Shown piece by piece: positions 1-10,440 of a DNA stretch of 64,000 nt. The position numbers and the translations under genes are program-made. The stretch comes from Elusimicrobiota bacterium (GTDB taxonomy: Bacteria; Elusimicrobiota; Elusimicrobia; UBA1565; UBA9628), in the NCBI GenBank assembly GCA_016191335.1, contig JACPOW010000099.1, positions 3,541 through 67,540 of the forward strand. Direction: 5' to 3'. The stretch's first letter is position 1; each line of letters begins with the position of its first letter. A model generated the notes under the pieces. The model was not told where the DNA came from. It worked only from the letters and a program-made list of their open reading frames with translations, and did no database searches.

Positions 1-666
1 GATCTTGGTGGCGAGGAAGGAGTTCGAGGCGTGCTTGATGAGCTCCGCGCTCTTGAGGTCGGTGACAAGTATCGTTGCCTTTAATGGCGCATAGATCTCG
101 CGCATCAAGGTCTCGGCGCGTTTGGAGGAAACGCCGAGGACGACCCGGTCGGGCTTCATGAAGTCCTTGACCGCCGATCCCTCGCTGAGGAATTCCGGAT
201 TCGAGACCACGTCGTAAGGTGTGCCCTTCTTGTTGAACCGCTGGATCGTCCTGGAGACCCAGTCGCCGGTCTCGACCGGGACCGTGGACTTGTCCACGAT
301 GACGGTGTAGCCGGTCATGTGCTTGGCGACGGTCTCGGCCACGGCCTCGACGGCGGACAGATCCGCGGAGCCGTCGGCGCGGGGCGGGGTGCCGACGGCG
401 ATGAAGACGACGGAGGCGCGGCGGCCTTTATAAAGGAGGCCTTCCTCGACGGAGGCCGCGAAGGTCAATTTCCCCGACTTCACGACGCGCTTGAACACCT
501 CGTCGAGGCCGGGCTCGTGGATGGGGACCTTGCCCGCCTTCAGGCTCTTGAGCTTGCGGGGGTCGGAATCGACGCAGACCACGCGGTGGCCGATCTCGGC
601 CAGGCAGGACCCGGTGACCAGTCCGACGTAACCGGCGCCCACGACGCAGACATCATGGCTCTTCAT
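1..666 (-). CDS. ugd: UDP-glucose 6-dehydrogenase family protein, partial (runs off left edge)
   Basis: Absent from the ORF track because it is open at the edge. Reverse translation from CAT at 664-666 gives MKSHDVCVVGAGYVGLVTGSCLAEIGHRVVCVDSD...EPGLDEV...VFIAVGTPPRADGSADLSAV...STVPVETGDW...SNPEFLSEGSAVKDFMKPDRVVLG, which are classic Ugd motifs. Confidence 0.9.
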   Translation of the reverse strand, partial: MKSHDVCVVGAGYVGLVTGSCLAEIGHRVVCVDSDPRKLKSLKAGKVPIHEPGLDEVFKRVVKSGKLTFAASVEEGLLYKGRRASVVFIAVGTPPRADGSADLSAVEAVAETVAKHMTGYTVIVDKSTVPVETGDWVSRTIQRFNKKGTPYDVVSNPEFLSEGSAVKDFMKPDRVVLGVSSKRAETLMREIYAPLKATILVTDLKSAELIKHASNSFLATKI

Positions 667-700
667 AGGGAAGGACGCATTCTTTCATAAATAGCGGGGA

Positions 701-735
701 TGGACAAGTCCCGCCCCATCCTCTATACTCTCGCC
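701..735 (+). promoter_or_regulatory. sigma70-like promoter for the downstream dehydrogenase: TGGACA (701-706), 17-bp spacer, TATACT (724-729), 6 nt before GTG 736
   Basis: Direct reading of the sequence. Hexamers and 17-bp spacing fit a -35/-10 promoter. Confidence 0.6.
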
Positions 736-2027
<1,292 letters not shown>

Positions 2028-2028
<1 letters not shown>

Positions 2029-3968
2029 TGGCCGAGACCACGCCGACGCCCGCGCCCGGACCCGGCGCGAACCTCGAGAAGCAGACGCTCGAGGCGCTCA
2101 AGGCGATCGGCAAGGCGCTCGGCCAGATGGCGCTGTACAAGGTCGGCCATCCCGCCGTGATCGCGACCATCGCGACCGCGCACGAGAACCTGACGGCCGC
2201 GCTCGCCTTGTCGTCGAGCGGAGAGCTCGCGGTCGGCATCGACCAGGACAAGCTGATCCTCAACGCCCGGGTCGTCGGCAGCCTGTCCCAGCTCCCGGCC
2301 GCGCTCGCCAACCTCTTCAAGCGCTTCAAGCTGACGAGCCTGTCCTTCAAGACGGGCCTGAGCGCCGACGAGCTCGTCGCGTTCTGCGAGTTGGCCGCCA
2401 TGCGCCCGGACTCCCCGGCCGCGGCCGACCCGAAGGGGTGGCTCGCGGGCCGCTCCGTGTTCAACATCGTGTTCAACGCGGCCGTCTACCTCAAGGCCGG
2501 CGACAAGGCCGCGGGCCCCGGCGCCGGCGCGGGCGCGGGGGGGGGCGGCCCGGCCGGAGCGGGCGAGGGTCCCGGGGCGGGCGAGGGCGCGGGGGCCGGC
2601 GACGGCGGCGCGGCCGCGGCGCAGGCCGCGATCCAGGGGATCAGCGACGCGATCGCGACGGGCTCGCTCGAGCGCACGATGATGGCCCTCGTCGAGAAGG
2701 CCGTGCCCGACCCGGTCCTGCGCAAGAAGGTCATCGAGCAGGTCATGAAGCTGCTCGAGGTTGACATCGCCAAGCGCGTCGAGGAGGTCACCGTCCCGCT
2801 CAAGCGCGAGAAGAAGACCCTCGAGAACGAGGCCAAGCGCACCGACAGCGTCCTGGGCAGCATGGTCGAGGGCGTCGTCGTCGTCGACGACCAGGGCAAG
2901 ATCCTGATGATGAACCCGGCCGCCGAGCAGATCTACGGCCAGACCCTGGCGCAGAGCGCGGGCAAGCCGCTCTCCGACAAGCCGAGCGAGCAGTTCATCG
3001 TGACGATGGCCAACGAGCTCACGACCCCGGCCGACCGCGACATCGCCGCGGACGTCAAGCTCCAGGGCGCCGCCGACACGCAACGGACCTTGCGCGCGTC
3101 CAGCGCCGTCGTCAAGACCGAGGAAGGCAAGGTCGTCGGCATGGTCTCCGCTTTGCCCGACGCGACCAAGCACAAGGAGCTGCAGCGGATGCAGCGCGAC
3201 TTCGTCGCCCACGTCACCCACGAGCTGCGCGCGCCGCTGTCGTCGATCCGCGCCGCCCTCGAGATCCTTCAGGGGCAGTTCGCCAGCAAGATCGAGGAGG
3301 ACGAGACGCGGATGCTCAACACCGCGCTCAAGAACTCCGACCGCCTGGCCGAGATGATCAACAGCATCCTCGATTTCTCCAAGATCGAGTCCGGCCAGAT
3401 GGAGGTGTTCACGAAGCCGACGGAGGCCGCGAAGATCGCACAGGACGCGGTCGACAGCCTCCAGCCGTGGGCCCAGAAGAAGCGCATCTCCCTGTCCTTG
3501 TCCGCCCCGGAGGGCCTGCCGCTCGTGCAATCCGACGCGTCGCGCACGGTCCAGGTCATCGTCAACCTGCTCTCCAACGCGATCAAGTTCACGCCCGCCG
3601 GCGGCAGCATCAAGGTCACGGTCGCCAAGCGCGCCGAGGGCAACCAGGGCTTCGTCGAGTACTCGGTCAAGGACACCGGCCCCGGCATCCCCAAGTCCGA
3701 GCAGGCGAAGGTCTTCGAGAAGTTCGTCCAGATCGCCGCCGGCGAGACGCACGTCGGCGGCACGGGCCTGGGGTTGTCCATCGCCAAGGCGCTCGTCCAT
3801 CTGCAGAAGGGCAAGATGTGGATCGAGAGCGAGGCCGGACAGGGCGCCGACTTCAAGTTCACCTTGCCCGTGCACGTCGCGGAGTCGGTCGAGGCGTCCT
3901 ACGTGCGCACGAAGGCTCCTCCGCCCAAGCCCGCGCCCTGGTGGAAGAAGCTGCTCGGCCTCAAGTGA
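2028..3968 (+). CDS. PAS-containing sensor histidine kinase with Ala/Gly-rich linker
   Basis: ATG 2028 overlaps the upstream TGA. H-box HVTHELRAPLSSIRAALEIL, N-box NLLSNAIKFTPAGG, G-boxes DTGPGIPKSEQ and GGTGLGLSIAK. PAS-like segment 'SVLGSMVEGVVVVDDQGKILMMNPAAEQIYGQ'. Confidence 0.9.
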
Positions 3969-4683
3969 AGTCCCCGGCCCGCGCGAAGGCGTAGCCCGCC
4001 GCGTCCGCCGCCCCCGCCGCCCGCAGCGCCGCCGCGCATTCCTCGAGGGTCGTGCCGCTCGCGGCGACGTCGTCGATGAGGAGCACGCGCTTGCCCGCGG
4101 CGAGTCCCGCTCCTCCCGGCCCCGGAGCGTAGGCGCCGGCCAGCTCGGCGCGCCGCTCGACGCGCCGCAGCCGCCACGACGGCGCGGCCGCCCGGGCGCG
4201 CACGAGCGGGGCGATCAGCGGGAGCCCCGTCGCGGCGGCGACCTCTCGCGCGAGCAGCTCGGCCTGGTTGTAGCCCCGCTCCCTCTCTCGCGCCGGATGG
4301 ACGGGGACGGCGGCGAGCGCGTCGAAGCCCGACAGCTCGGGATGCAGAGTCATCGCGGCGGCCATGAGCCTCCCGGCGGCCTTCGCGGCCGGCCGGGAGC
4401 CCCGGAACTTGAAGGCGTGCACGAGCGAGGCGGCCGGCCCGCGGTGCGCCGCCGCGGCGCGGATCAGCCGGCAGTCGAAGCGGCGCCCCGCGCAGTCCGC
4501 GCAGAAGGGGGAGGGCCCGCGCCGCCGTCCCGCGCACCGGACGCAGGCCGGCTCCGGCGGAGGCGGCAGCGCGGCGACGCAGGTCCGGCACAGCGGGCCG
4601 TCCGCGCGGCCCAGGTCCTCGCGGCAATGCGCGCAGGCCCGGGGAAGGAGGATGTCGAGCGCGAGCTCCAGATAGGTTCCCAT
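3961..4683 (-). CDS. comF: ComF family phosphoribosyltransferase-like protein
   Basis: Cys-rich N-terminus CAHCREDL...LCRTC...CVRCAGRR...CADC, then VPVHPARERERGYNQAELLAREVA and KRVLLIDDVAASGTTLEECAAALRAAGA. Confidence 0.88.
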   Translation of the reverse strand: MGTYLELALDILLPRACAHCREDLGRADGPLCRTCVAALPPPPEPACVRCAGRRRGPSPFCADCAGRRFDCRLIRAAAAHRGPAASLVHAFKFRGSRPAAKAAGRLMAAAMTLHPELSGFDALAAVPVHPARERERGYNQAELLAREVAAATGLPLIAPLVRARAAAPSWRLRRVERRAELAGAYAPGPGGAGLAAGKRVLLIDDVAASGTTLEECAAALRAAGAADAAGYAFARAGDFT

Positions 4684-4779
4684 CCTTTCATACGATCGAG
4701 CCCCCCGAAAAGTTCCATGCCCCGGGGGGATTGACCTCCGGTATTCGCGGGGTTACACTGCGTCCAGGACCGGGAGAAC

Positions 4780-5925
4780 ATGACCATGAAACGATTCGCG
4801 TTGGCGGCGGCGATGCTCGCGGCGGCGGCCGGGACGGCGGGGGCCTGCCTTCCGGGCTGGGATTGCTGCAAATGGGACGATCCGAAGCATCAGACGCCGA
4901 AATACGTCGTCGGTCGCATCATCTACGCCTTCCCCTCCACGCCCGCGGGACTGAAGCAGGCTCTTCCCGCCATCAACGCGATCTACCCGGGCACCGAGAT
5001 CCTGCCCGGCAAGGGCGACAAGGTCCACATCCCCTGCGTCGGCGTCGTCGACCTCGTCGTCGCGGCCGGCGAGGGAGGGAAAGGCTGGTGGTGGGGCGCC
5101 GACGACAAGAGCAACGAGTGCAATAAGTGCACGCCCAACCGCTGCGAGCAGGTGTCCAAGTCGACGAAGTGCGGCGGCAACGAAGGGCCCGGCGCCGGCG
5201 CGGCGGCCGGGACGGGTGCCGGTGTCGGCCAGGCGGGCTCGGGCTACGGCGGTTCCGCGGCGAACTGCGCCGGCGTCAAGGTCCCCAACGGCCTGTCCGT
5301 CGTTCAGGAGGTCGCGCGCGACAATCCCGACGAATGGAGCGGGAAGCTGAACCCTCGCGAAGCGGAGTGCCGGGCCGATTCCCGCTATCTCGACCTGGTG
5401 GTCGACGCCCTGCGCCAGGAGGACCGGCGCTGGGGCTACAACTGCAAGCGCGGCGACTGCAGCAACCCCTCGCATGACGTCGTCGCCTACTATTTCGGCC
5501 AGGGCCAGCCTTACGAGGGGGCCCCGCAGGTGATGCTCGTCGACATGATCCAGAACACCTGCGCGCCGGACGCCAGGCCCAATTGGCTCGTCCTGGAGCC
5601 CAACTTCGGCAACGGGTCGGGCGCGGGCTGGACGAGCAAGGGGCGCTTCCCCAGCGGGCCGAAGCAGAACGTCGTCATGAATTGCCCTTCGAAAGGAGGC
5701 GCCGAGCCGACGACGTCGGTGGCTCCTCTCGGCGGCTCCGGCGGCTCTTCGGCGCCTTCCTCCGGCTCGAGCGCGCGGCCTTCGGCGAAGAACGACGAGC
5801 CTCACGGCGTCATCGGCGATCGCGGCGGCAAAGCCCCTCCCGTCGAGGGGCCGGGCGCGGCCCTGGAGGCCCCTCCCGCCCCGCCCGCTCCCGCCCAGGA
5901 AGAGGAAGAGCAGCCGCAGGAATAG
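4780..5925 (+). CDS. Secreted Cys-rich hypothetical protein, possibly with a degenerate LysM-like segment near the N-terminus
   Basis: Signal peptide MTMKRFALAAAMLAAAAGTAGAC; 'INAIYPGTEILPGKGDKVHIP' resembles a LysM end; low-complexity Pro/Ser/Ala C-terminus. SD-like GGGAG upstream. Confidence 0.6.
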   Translation: MTMKRFALAAAMLAAAAGTAGACLPGWDCCKWDDPKHQTPKYVVGRIIYAFPSTPAGLKQALPAINAIYPGTEILPGKGDKVHIPCVGVVDLVVAAGEGGKGWWWGADDKSNECNKCTPNRCEQVSKSTKCGGNEGPGAGAAAGTGAGVGQAGSGYGGSAANCAGVKVPNGLSVVQEVARDNPDEWSGKLNPREAECRADSRYLDLVVDALRQEDRRWGYNCKRGDCSNPSHDVVAYYFGQGQPYEGAPQVMLVDMIQNTCAPDARPNWLVLEPNFGNGSGAGWTSKGRFPSGPKQNVVMNCPSKGGAEPTTSVAPLGGSGGSSAPSSGSSARPSAKNDEPHGVIGDRGGKAPPVEGPGAALEAPPAPPAPAQEEEEQPQE

Positions 5926-5937
5926 TAAAGTCAGGGG

Positions 5938-7623
5938 ATGAACCGGCGCTGGGTCCTTCCCCTCGGCATCGCCCTGGCCTTCGGCTGGCACCTGGTCCTG
6001 CGCCGGCACGGCGTCGCCCTGCCGCTGCTGTCCGACGAGGGCGAGTACGCCTACGCGGCGCGCGTCTGGTCGGAGGGCGGCCTTCCCTACCGCGACGTCT
6101 TCAACCAGAAGCCGCCGATGACCATCGCGGTGTACCGCCTGTGCGCCGCCATGTCGCCGTCGCCGGCCGCGCCGCGATACGCGGCGATGATCGCGGCGCT
6201 CCTGACCGGCCTCGCGCTGCTGCTGCTCGCGCCGAAGCGGTGGAGCCCGGTCTCGCGCCTGGCGGCCCCGCTCGCCTATCTCGTGCTCAGCACGACGCCG
6301 GTCGGAGACTTCGGCTTTGCCGCCAACACCGAGGTGTTCGCGGCGGCGTTCACCGCCTGGGCCGTGTGGGCGGCGGGCCGCGGCGACCGCCGCTTCGCCG
6401 CCCTGAGCGGCCTGCTCGCCGGCGCGGCGCTGATGACGAAGCAGACCGCGCTGTGGCCGGTCCTGGCCGCGGGCGTCCTCGCCGCGTGGCGCGGGGGACG
6501 GAGATGGGATCCCGGCGCGGCCTTGGCGTTCGGCGCCGCGGCCGCCGCGATCCCCCTGTCCTGGCTCGGCTACTTCTGGGCGCGGGGAGGCCTGGCCTTC
6601 TTCTGGGACTGCGTCGTCGCGGGGAACATGCGCTACGCCGCGCAGGCCGACTGGTCCGCGGCGCTGGAGCAGGCGCGCTTCCTCGCCGTCGACCTCGCGC
6701 CGGCCTTCCTGAAGGGGAGCTGGCCCGCGTGGGCGCTGGCCGCGTGGGGCCTGCGGGGGCTCGAGGCGAGGTGGGAGAACCGCGGCGAGCTGACCGCGGT
6801 GCTGTGGCTGGCCGGCGGCCTGCTCGCCGCCGCGACGGGCCTGCTCCTGTTCCCGCATTACTTCCTGCAGGCCGCGCCCCCGCTGTGCCTGGCGGCGGCC
6901 TTCGGCGTCGAGCGGCTCGGCTCCGGGAGGAAACGCTGGGCCGCGCTCGCCGTCCTGGCCCTCCTGCCCGCCGCGGCGCAGGCGGATTTCTACTTCGGCA
7001 GGAGCCGCGAGGCCGTCGCCAAGGACCTTCTGTACCCGAGCCCCCTGCTCGAGACCGAGGCCCTCGGCGCCTGGCTGCGCGAGCGCACCGCTCCTTCCGA
7101 CACGATCTGGGTGTTCGGCTCCGAGCCCGCGCTGTACGTCTACGCCGGACGGCGCGCCGCGACGCGGCACGACTTCGTCTATCCGCTGACGATGTTCCCC
7201 AAGAGCCCGGAGCCGCTCGAGGCCGAGCTCGCCGCGCTGCGGGCGGCGAAGCCCGCCTATGTCGTCTACGTCGATCAGCCGATCTCGACCTTGATCGGCT
7301 CCCGCCTGGGGCTGGCGTTCCGCGACGCGGTGCGCGAGTGGCTCGCGGCCGACTACCGCCTCGAGGGCTATGTCCCCGTCGCGCGCGACCCGGAGCCGTT
7401 CTCGTTCGTCGGCGCCGCCTCCCCGGATTGGGCCGCCCAGAACCGGCTGTACGTGTTCAGGCGGCGCTACCGCCGTAAAGGCCGCGGAGGACGCGGCCCG
7501 CGGCGTAAGCGAGCCCCGCCGCGGCGCCGCCCACGGCCAAAGTCTCGAGCCCGGAGCGCAGCGCCGGCGCGCGCAGCACCAGCCCCTTCAACACCCCGAT
7601 CCCGAGGAACGCGAGGGCCGTGA
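5938..7623 (+). CDS. Polytopic membrane glycosyltransferase (GT39/ArnT-like)
   Basis: N-terminal 'LLSDEGEYAYAARVWSEGGLPYRDVFNQKPPM' (D-E motif followed by Q-KPP) and many TM segments. The C-terminal ~50 aa is antisense to the next gene, so the true 3' end is uncertain. Confidence 0.75.
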   Translation: MNRRWVLPLGIALAFGWHLVLRRHGVALPLLSDEGEYAYAARVWSEGGLPYRDVFNQKPPMTIAVYRLCAAMSPSPAAPRYAAMIAALLTGLALLLLAPKRWSPVSRLAAPLAYLVLSTTPVGDFGFAANTEVFAAAFTAWAVWAAGRGDRRFAALSGLLAGAALMTKQTALWPVLAAGVLAAWRGGRRWDPGAALAFGAAAAAIPLSWLGYFWARGGLAFFWDCVVAGNMRYAAQADWSAALEQARFLAVDLAPAFLKGSWPAWALAAWGLRGLEARWENRGELTAVLWLAGGLLAAATGLLLFPHYFLQAAPPLCLAAAFGVERLGSGRKRWAALAVLALLPAAAQADFYFGRSREAVAKDLLYPSPLLETEALGAWLRERTAPSDTIWVFGSEPALYVYAGRRAATRHDFVYPLTMFPKSPEPLEAELAALRAAKPAYVVYVDQPISTLIGSRLGLAFRDAVREWLAADYRLEGYVPVARDPEPFSFVGAASPDWAAQNRLYVFRRRYRRKGRGGRGPRRKRAPPRRRPRPKSRARSAAPARAAPAPSTPRSRGTRGP

Positions 7624-8221
7624 TCCCGGCGCTGGCGGCGAGCTCGGCGCTCTTGGGGAAGCCGGAGAGCAGGAACGGCAGCAGCGGCATCAGGCCCGCG
7701 GCCGCGAAGGCCCCGAACGTCGCCAGGCCGGCGCGCAGCGGAAGGCGCTCCTCGATCTGGAGCCCGCGCTCCTCCGTCAGCATCGTGTCGACCCACAGCG
7801 CCTCGTCGCGGGTGATCACGGAGACGACCTTCTCGAGCACGCTCCCGGCGAAGCCCTTCTTCCGGAAGATCTGGCGGATCTCCTCGCGCTCTCCCCTGGG
7901 TATCCGCGCGATGTGGGATTCCTCCTCGCGCCGGGCCTTGAGCAGCTCCTCGCGGCGGCTCTTCACGCTGAGGTAGTTGCTGGCGGCCATGCTGAACCCG
8001 TCGGCGAGGAGGTTGGCGCAGCCGAGCACGACGATCGCCGCGTCAGGCAGGCCGCCGCCCGCGGCTCCCGCGACGACGGCGAAGGTGGTCACGCAGCCGT
8101 CGATGCCGCCGAGCACCGCGTCGCCGAGGTGGCTGTGCCGGCGCCGTTCGCCGAGCCGGCGGCGGATCGCCGCGGGCCGGTGCAGCTCCTCAAGGTCGCG
8201 CGACGCCGCGGGCTCGTTCAT
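7457..8221 (-). CDS. VIT1/CCC1 family iron/manganese transporter
   Basis: LGDAVLGGIDGCVTTFAVVAGAAGGGL, ANLLADGFSMAASNYLSVKS. Start at MNEPAASRD (CAT 8219-8221). Confidence 0.85.
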   Translation of the reverse strand: MNEPAASRDLEELHRPAAIRRRLGERRRHSHLGDAVLGGIDGCVTTFAVVAGAAGGGLPDAAIVVLGCANLLADGFSMAASNYLSVKSRREELLKARREEESHIARIPRGEREEIRQIFRKKGFAGSVLEKVVSVITRDEALWVDTMLTEERGLQIEERLPLRAGLATFGAFAAAGLMPLLPFLLSGFPKSAELAASAGITALAFLGIGVLKGLVLRAPALRSGLETLAVGGAAAGLAYAAGRVLRGLYGGSAA

Positions 8222-8296
8222 GGTTCGCCTCGGGTAAAGCTGACCATGGAACGGCCCGCGTCGCACAGTGCGCGGCTGTAACGGTCCTGTGCCGCC

Positions 8297-9088
8297 CTAG
8301 AAGGCGGACCGCCACCATTCGTAGTGGTTCTTCTCGAGCTCCTTGGGGGAAGGCATCGGGAAGAAAACGAGCTCATCGGGGCCGCCGAACCAGAAGCCGT
8401 GGCGGATCAGGCTCCACGAAGCCGCGGTGAGCGTCGAGTTGAGGCTGATCGTCTTCGTCTTCTTGTCCGGGCTCTCCTTGAGCTCGAGGAGGTAGTCGTG
8501 CAGCCGGTTCGGATAGGTGTCCGGGATCGGGCAGGTCAGCATGTCGCGGTTCTGGTTCTGGTGCAGGAACAGCTCCACGTTGAACTCGTACTGGGTGAAC
8601 AGGATCTTCGGCGCGCCCTTCGACCGGGTCCCCGTGGTGATGTACTTGGCGAACGCGCGCTGGTCGAGCGTGGAGGCGACCATGTTGCTGAGCGGGCAGA
8701 TCTCCTGGTACACCCGCACGAGGCCGGGCTCGTTGACGGCGGTGTAGGGCTTGGCCTTCAGCTCGAGGGACTTGCCGTCGGTCGTGACGAGGTACAGGCT
8801 CTTCAGCGCCTTCAGGTCGATGTGCTCGAGCACGGCGTAGGACGAGATGAACTTCGTCTTCTTCGGCGAGCCGTCCGGATGCGGGACGGTCTCCTTGAGG
8901 TAGTGGTCGATCTCGAAATATTTGTCGCGGAAGCCGGGGTCGAGCTCGGCGAAGATCACCTTCCCTTCGTAGTGCTTCGAGCTCCCGATCGTGTAGTGCT
9001 CCGCGAACTTCTCCGGCGGGAGCTGGGACGCGACGAGCGCGTTGACGGGATGGACGATGACGTACAGGTGCTTGGCGAATGTGGGCAT
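8297..9088 (-). CDS. Conserved-looking hypothetical protein (264 aa)
   Basis: Start MPTFAKHLYVIVHPVNALVASQLPPEKFAEHY with SD GGAGG upstream. Normal coding composition, no family recognised. Confidence 0.65.
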   Translation of the reverse strand: MPTFAKHLYVIVHPVNALVASQLPPEKFAEHYTIGSSKHYEGKVIFAELDPGFRDKYFEIDHYLKETVPHPDGSPKKTKFISSYAVLEHIDLKALKSLYLVTTDGKSLELKAKPYTAVNEPGLVRVYQEICPLSNMVASTLDQRAFAKYITTGTRSKGAPKILFTQYEFNVELFLHQNQNRDMLTCPIPDTYPNRLHDYLLELKESPDKKTKTISLNSTLTAASWSLIRHGFWFGGPDELVFFPMPSPKELEKNHYEWWRSAF

Positions 9089-9134
9089 GGTGGTTCCTCC
9101 ACCCTTCGTCAAGCAACAAAACGGCCTGGGGGCC

Positions 9135-10325
9135 TCAGTACAGCAGGTACTTGGCGCGCCCGGCGTCGAAGGCCCGCCAGCTCGCCTCGTAGGCCGCGAG
9201 GATCGCGCGGGGGGATTCGGAGGACTCGAGCACGGCGCGGTAGATGTTCCTCGGCGCCTTCATCGCCTTGAGGTCGAGCCCGGCCCAAGCCACCGCGACG
9301 ACGCGCGCCCGGCGCAGGGCGCCGACGGCGTGGACGAAGATGTCGAGGCTGCGCACCTTCTTGCGGTCCGTGACGTCCACGCGCACGCCGCGGCAGGGCT
9401 TGCCCGCGTAGATGTCCTGCGTCGGGGTCCTGTCCTCGACCGTGAAGCGGGCGCCTTCCAGCCCCGCCGCGTCGAGGGCGCGGACCATGGCCGCGGCGTC
9501 CAGGCCCGGGGCGCCGAACCAGAGGAACGGGGAGCCGGTGCCGCGGCCGACGGAGTAGGGGCTCGACTCGAAGCCGACGAAGCCCGGGTACAGCAGGGCC
9601 GCGTCGAGGCCGCGGATGTTGGGGGAGGGGTCGATCCACGGATAGGCGGTCTCGTCGTAGAGCGTCTCCCGCGTCCAGCCCTGCAGGGGCACGACGGTGA
9701 GCCGGAGCTTGAGGCCTTTGACGTCGGCGTGGAGGCGGGCCATCTCGCCGGGCGTCATGCCGTGGCGGACCGGGACCGGGAAGTAGCCGGTGAAGTCGAA
9801 AGGCGGCTCGAGCACCGGCCCTTCGAGGACCGCGCCGCCGAGCGGGTTGGGCCGGTCGAGGACGACGAACTCGAGGCCGCGCTTCGCCGCCTCCTCCATG
9901 CACAGCGCCATGGTGCTGAGGTAGGTGTAGGCGCGCGTGCCGACGTCCTGGATGTCGAAGACGAGGACGTCGATGCCTTTGAGCATCTCCGCCGTCGGCC
10001 GCCGCGTCGCGCCGTACAGGCTGTACACCGGGAGTCCGGTGGCCGGGTCCTTCATGTCGCCGACGGGGTCGCCGTCGCGGCGGTCGCCCCGGAAGCCGTG
10101 CTCGGGGCTGAAGATGGCGACGAGCCGGAGCTTCTTCGACGCGAAAAGCAGGTCCACCGTGCTGCGCCCCGCGTAGTCGGCGCCCGTGTGGTTGGTGATG
10201 ACTCCGACCCGCTTGCCCCTCAGGAGTTCGAAGTCCCCGCGTTCCAGGACGTCGATGCCGGCGAGCAAAGCAGCGGAAGCGGGAGCCGCCGCCAGGCACA
10301 GGATCAGCGCGAGCAAGGACCTCAT
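9135..10325 (-). CDS. DUF1343 / NamZ-like exo-beta-N-acetylmuramidase, secreted
   Basis: Signal peptide MRSLLALILCLAAAPASA, then GKRVGVITNHTGAD, FSPEHGFRGDRRDG, VFDIQDVGTRAYTYLSTM, VLDRPNPLGG, SPNIRGLDAALLYPG. Confidence 0.9.
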   Translation of the reverse strand: MRSLLALILCLAAAPASAALLAGIDVLERGDFELLRGKRVGVITNHTGADYAGRSTVDLLFASKKLRLVAIFSPEHGFRGDRRDGDPVGDMKDPATGLPVYSLYGATRRPTAEMLKGIDVLVFDIQDVGTRAYTYLSTMALCMEEAAKRGLEFVVLDRPNPLGGAVLEGPVLEPPFDFTGYFPVPVRHGMTPGEMARLHADVKGLKLRLTVVPLQGWTRETLYDETAYPWIDPSPNIRGLDAALLYPGFVGFESSPYSVGRGTGSPFLWFGAPGLDAAAMVRALDAAGLEGARFTVEDRTPTQDIYAGKPCRGVRVDVTDRKKVRSLDIFVHAVGALRRARVVAVAWAGLDLKAMKAPRNIYRAVLESSESPRAILAAYEASWRAFDAGRAKYLLY

Positions 10326-10440
10326 CGGACGGACCCTACCATAGACGAAGGCTTTTGGCCAGCGCCCCGCCACCGAACCTCAATATGGGCTGTACATCCC
10401 GTCCATGGGACGCGCCGGGGCGGAAGCATACAATCCGGCC

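Noticed and set aside
700-735. ATG 700 as the start of the nucleotide sugar dehydrogenase
   Set aside because: It overlaps the -35 region of a well-spaced promoter; the conserved protein starts at GTG 736.
2500-2640. GC/GGC-rich repetitive tract that could look like a repeat array
   Set aside because: Encodes an in-frame Ala/Gly/Glu/Pro linker in the histidine kinase; no CRISPR-like unit/spacer structure.
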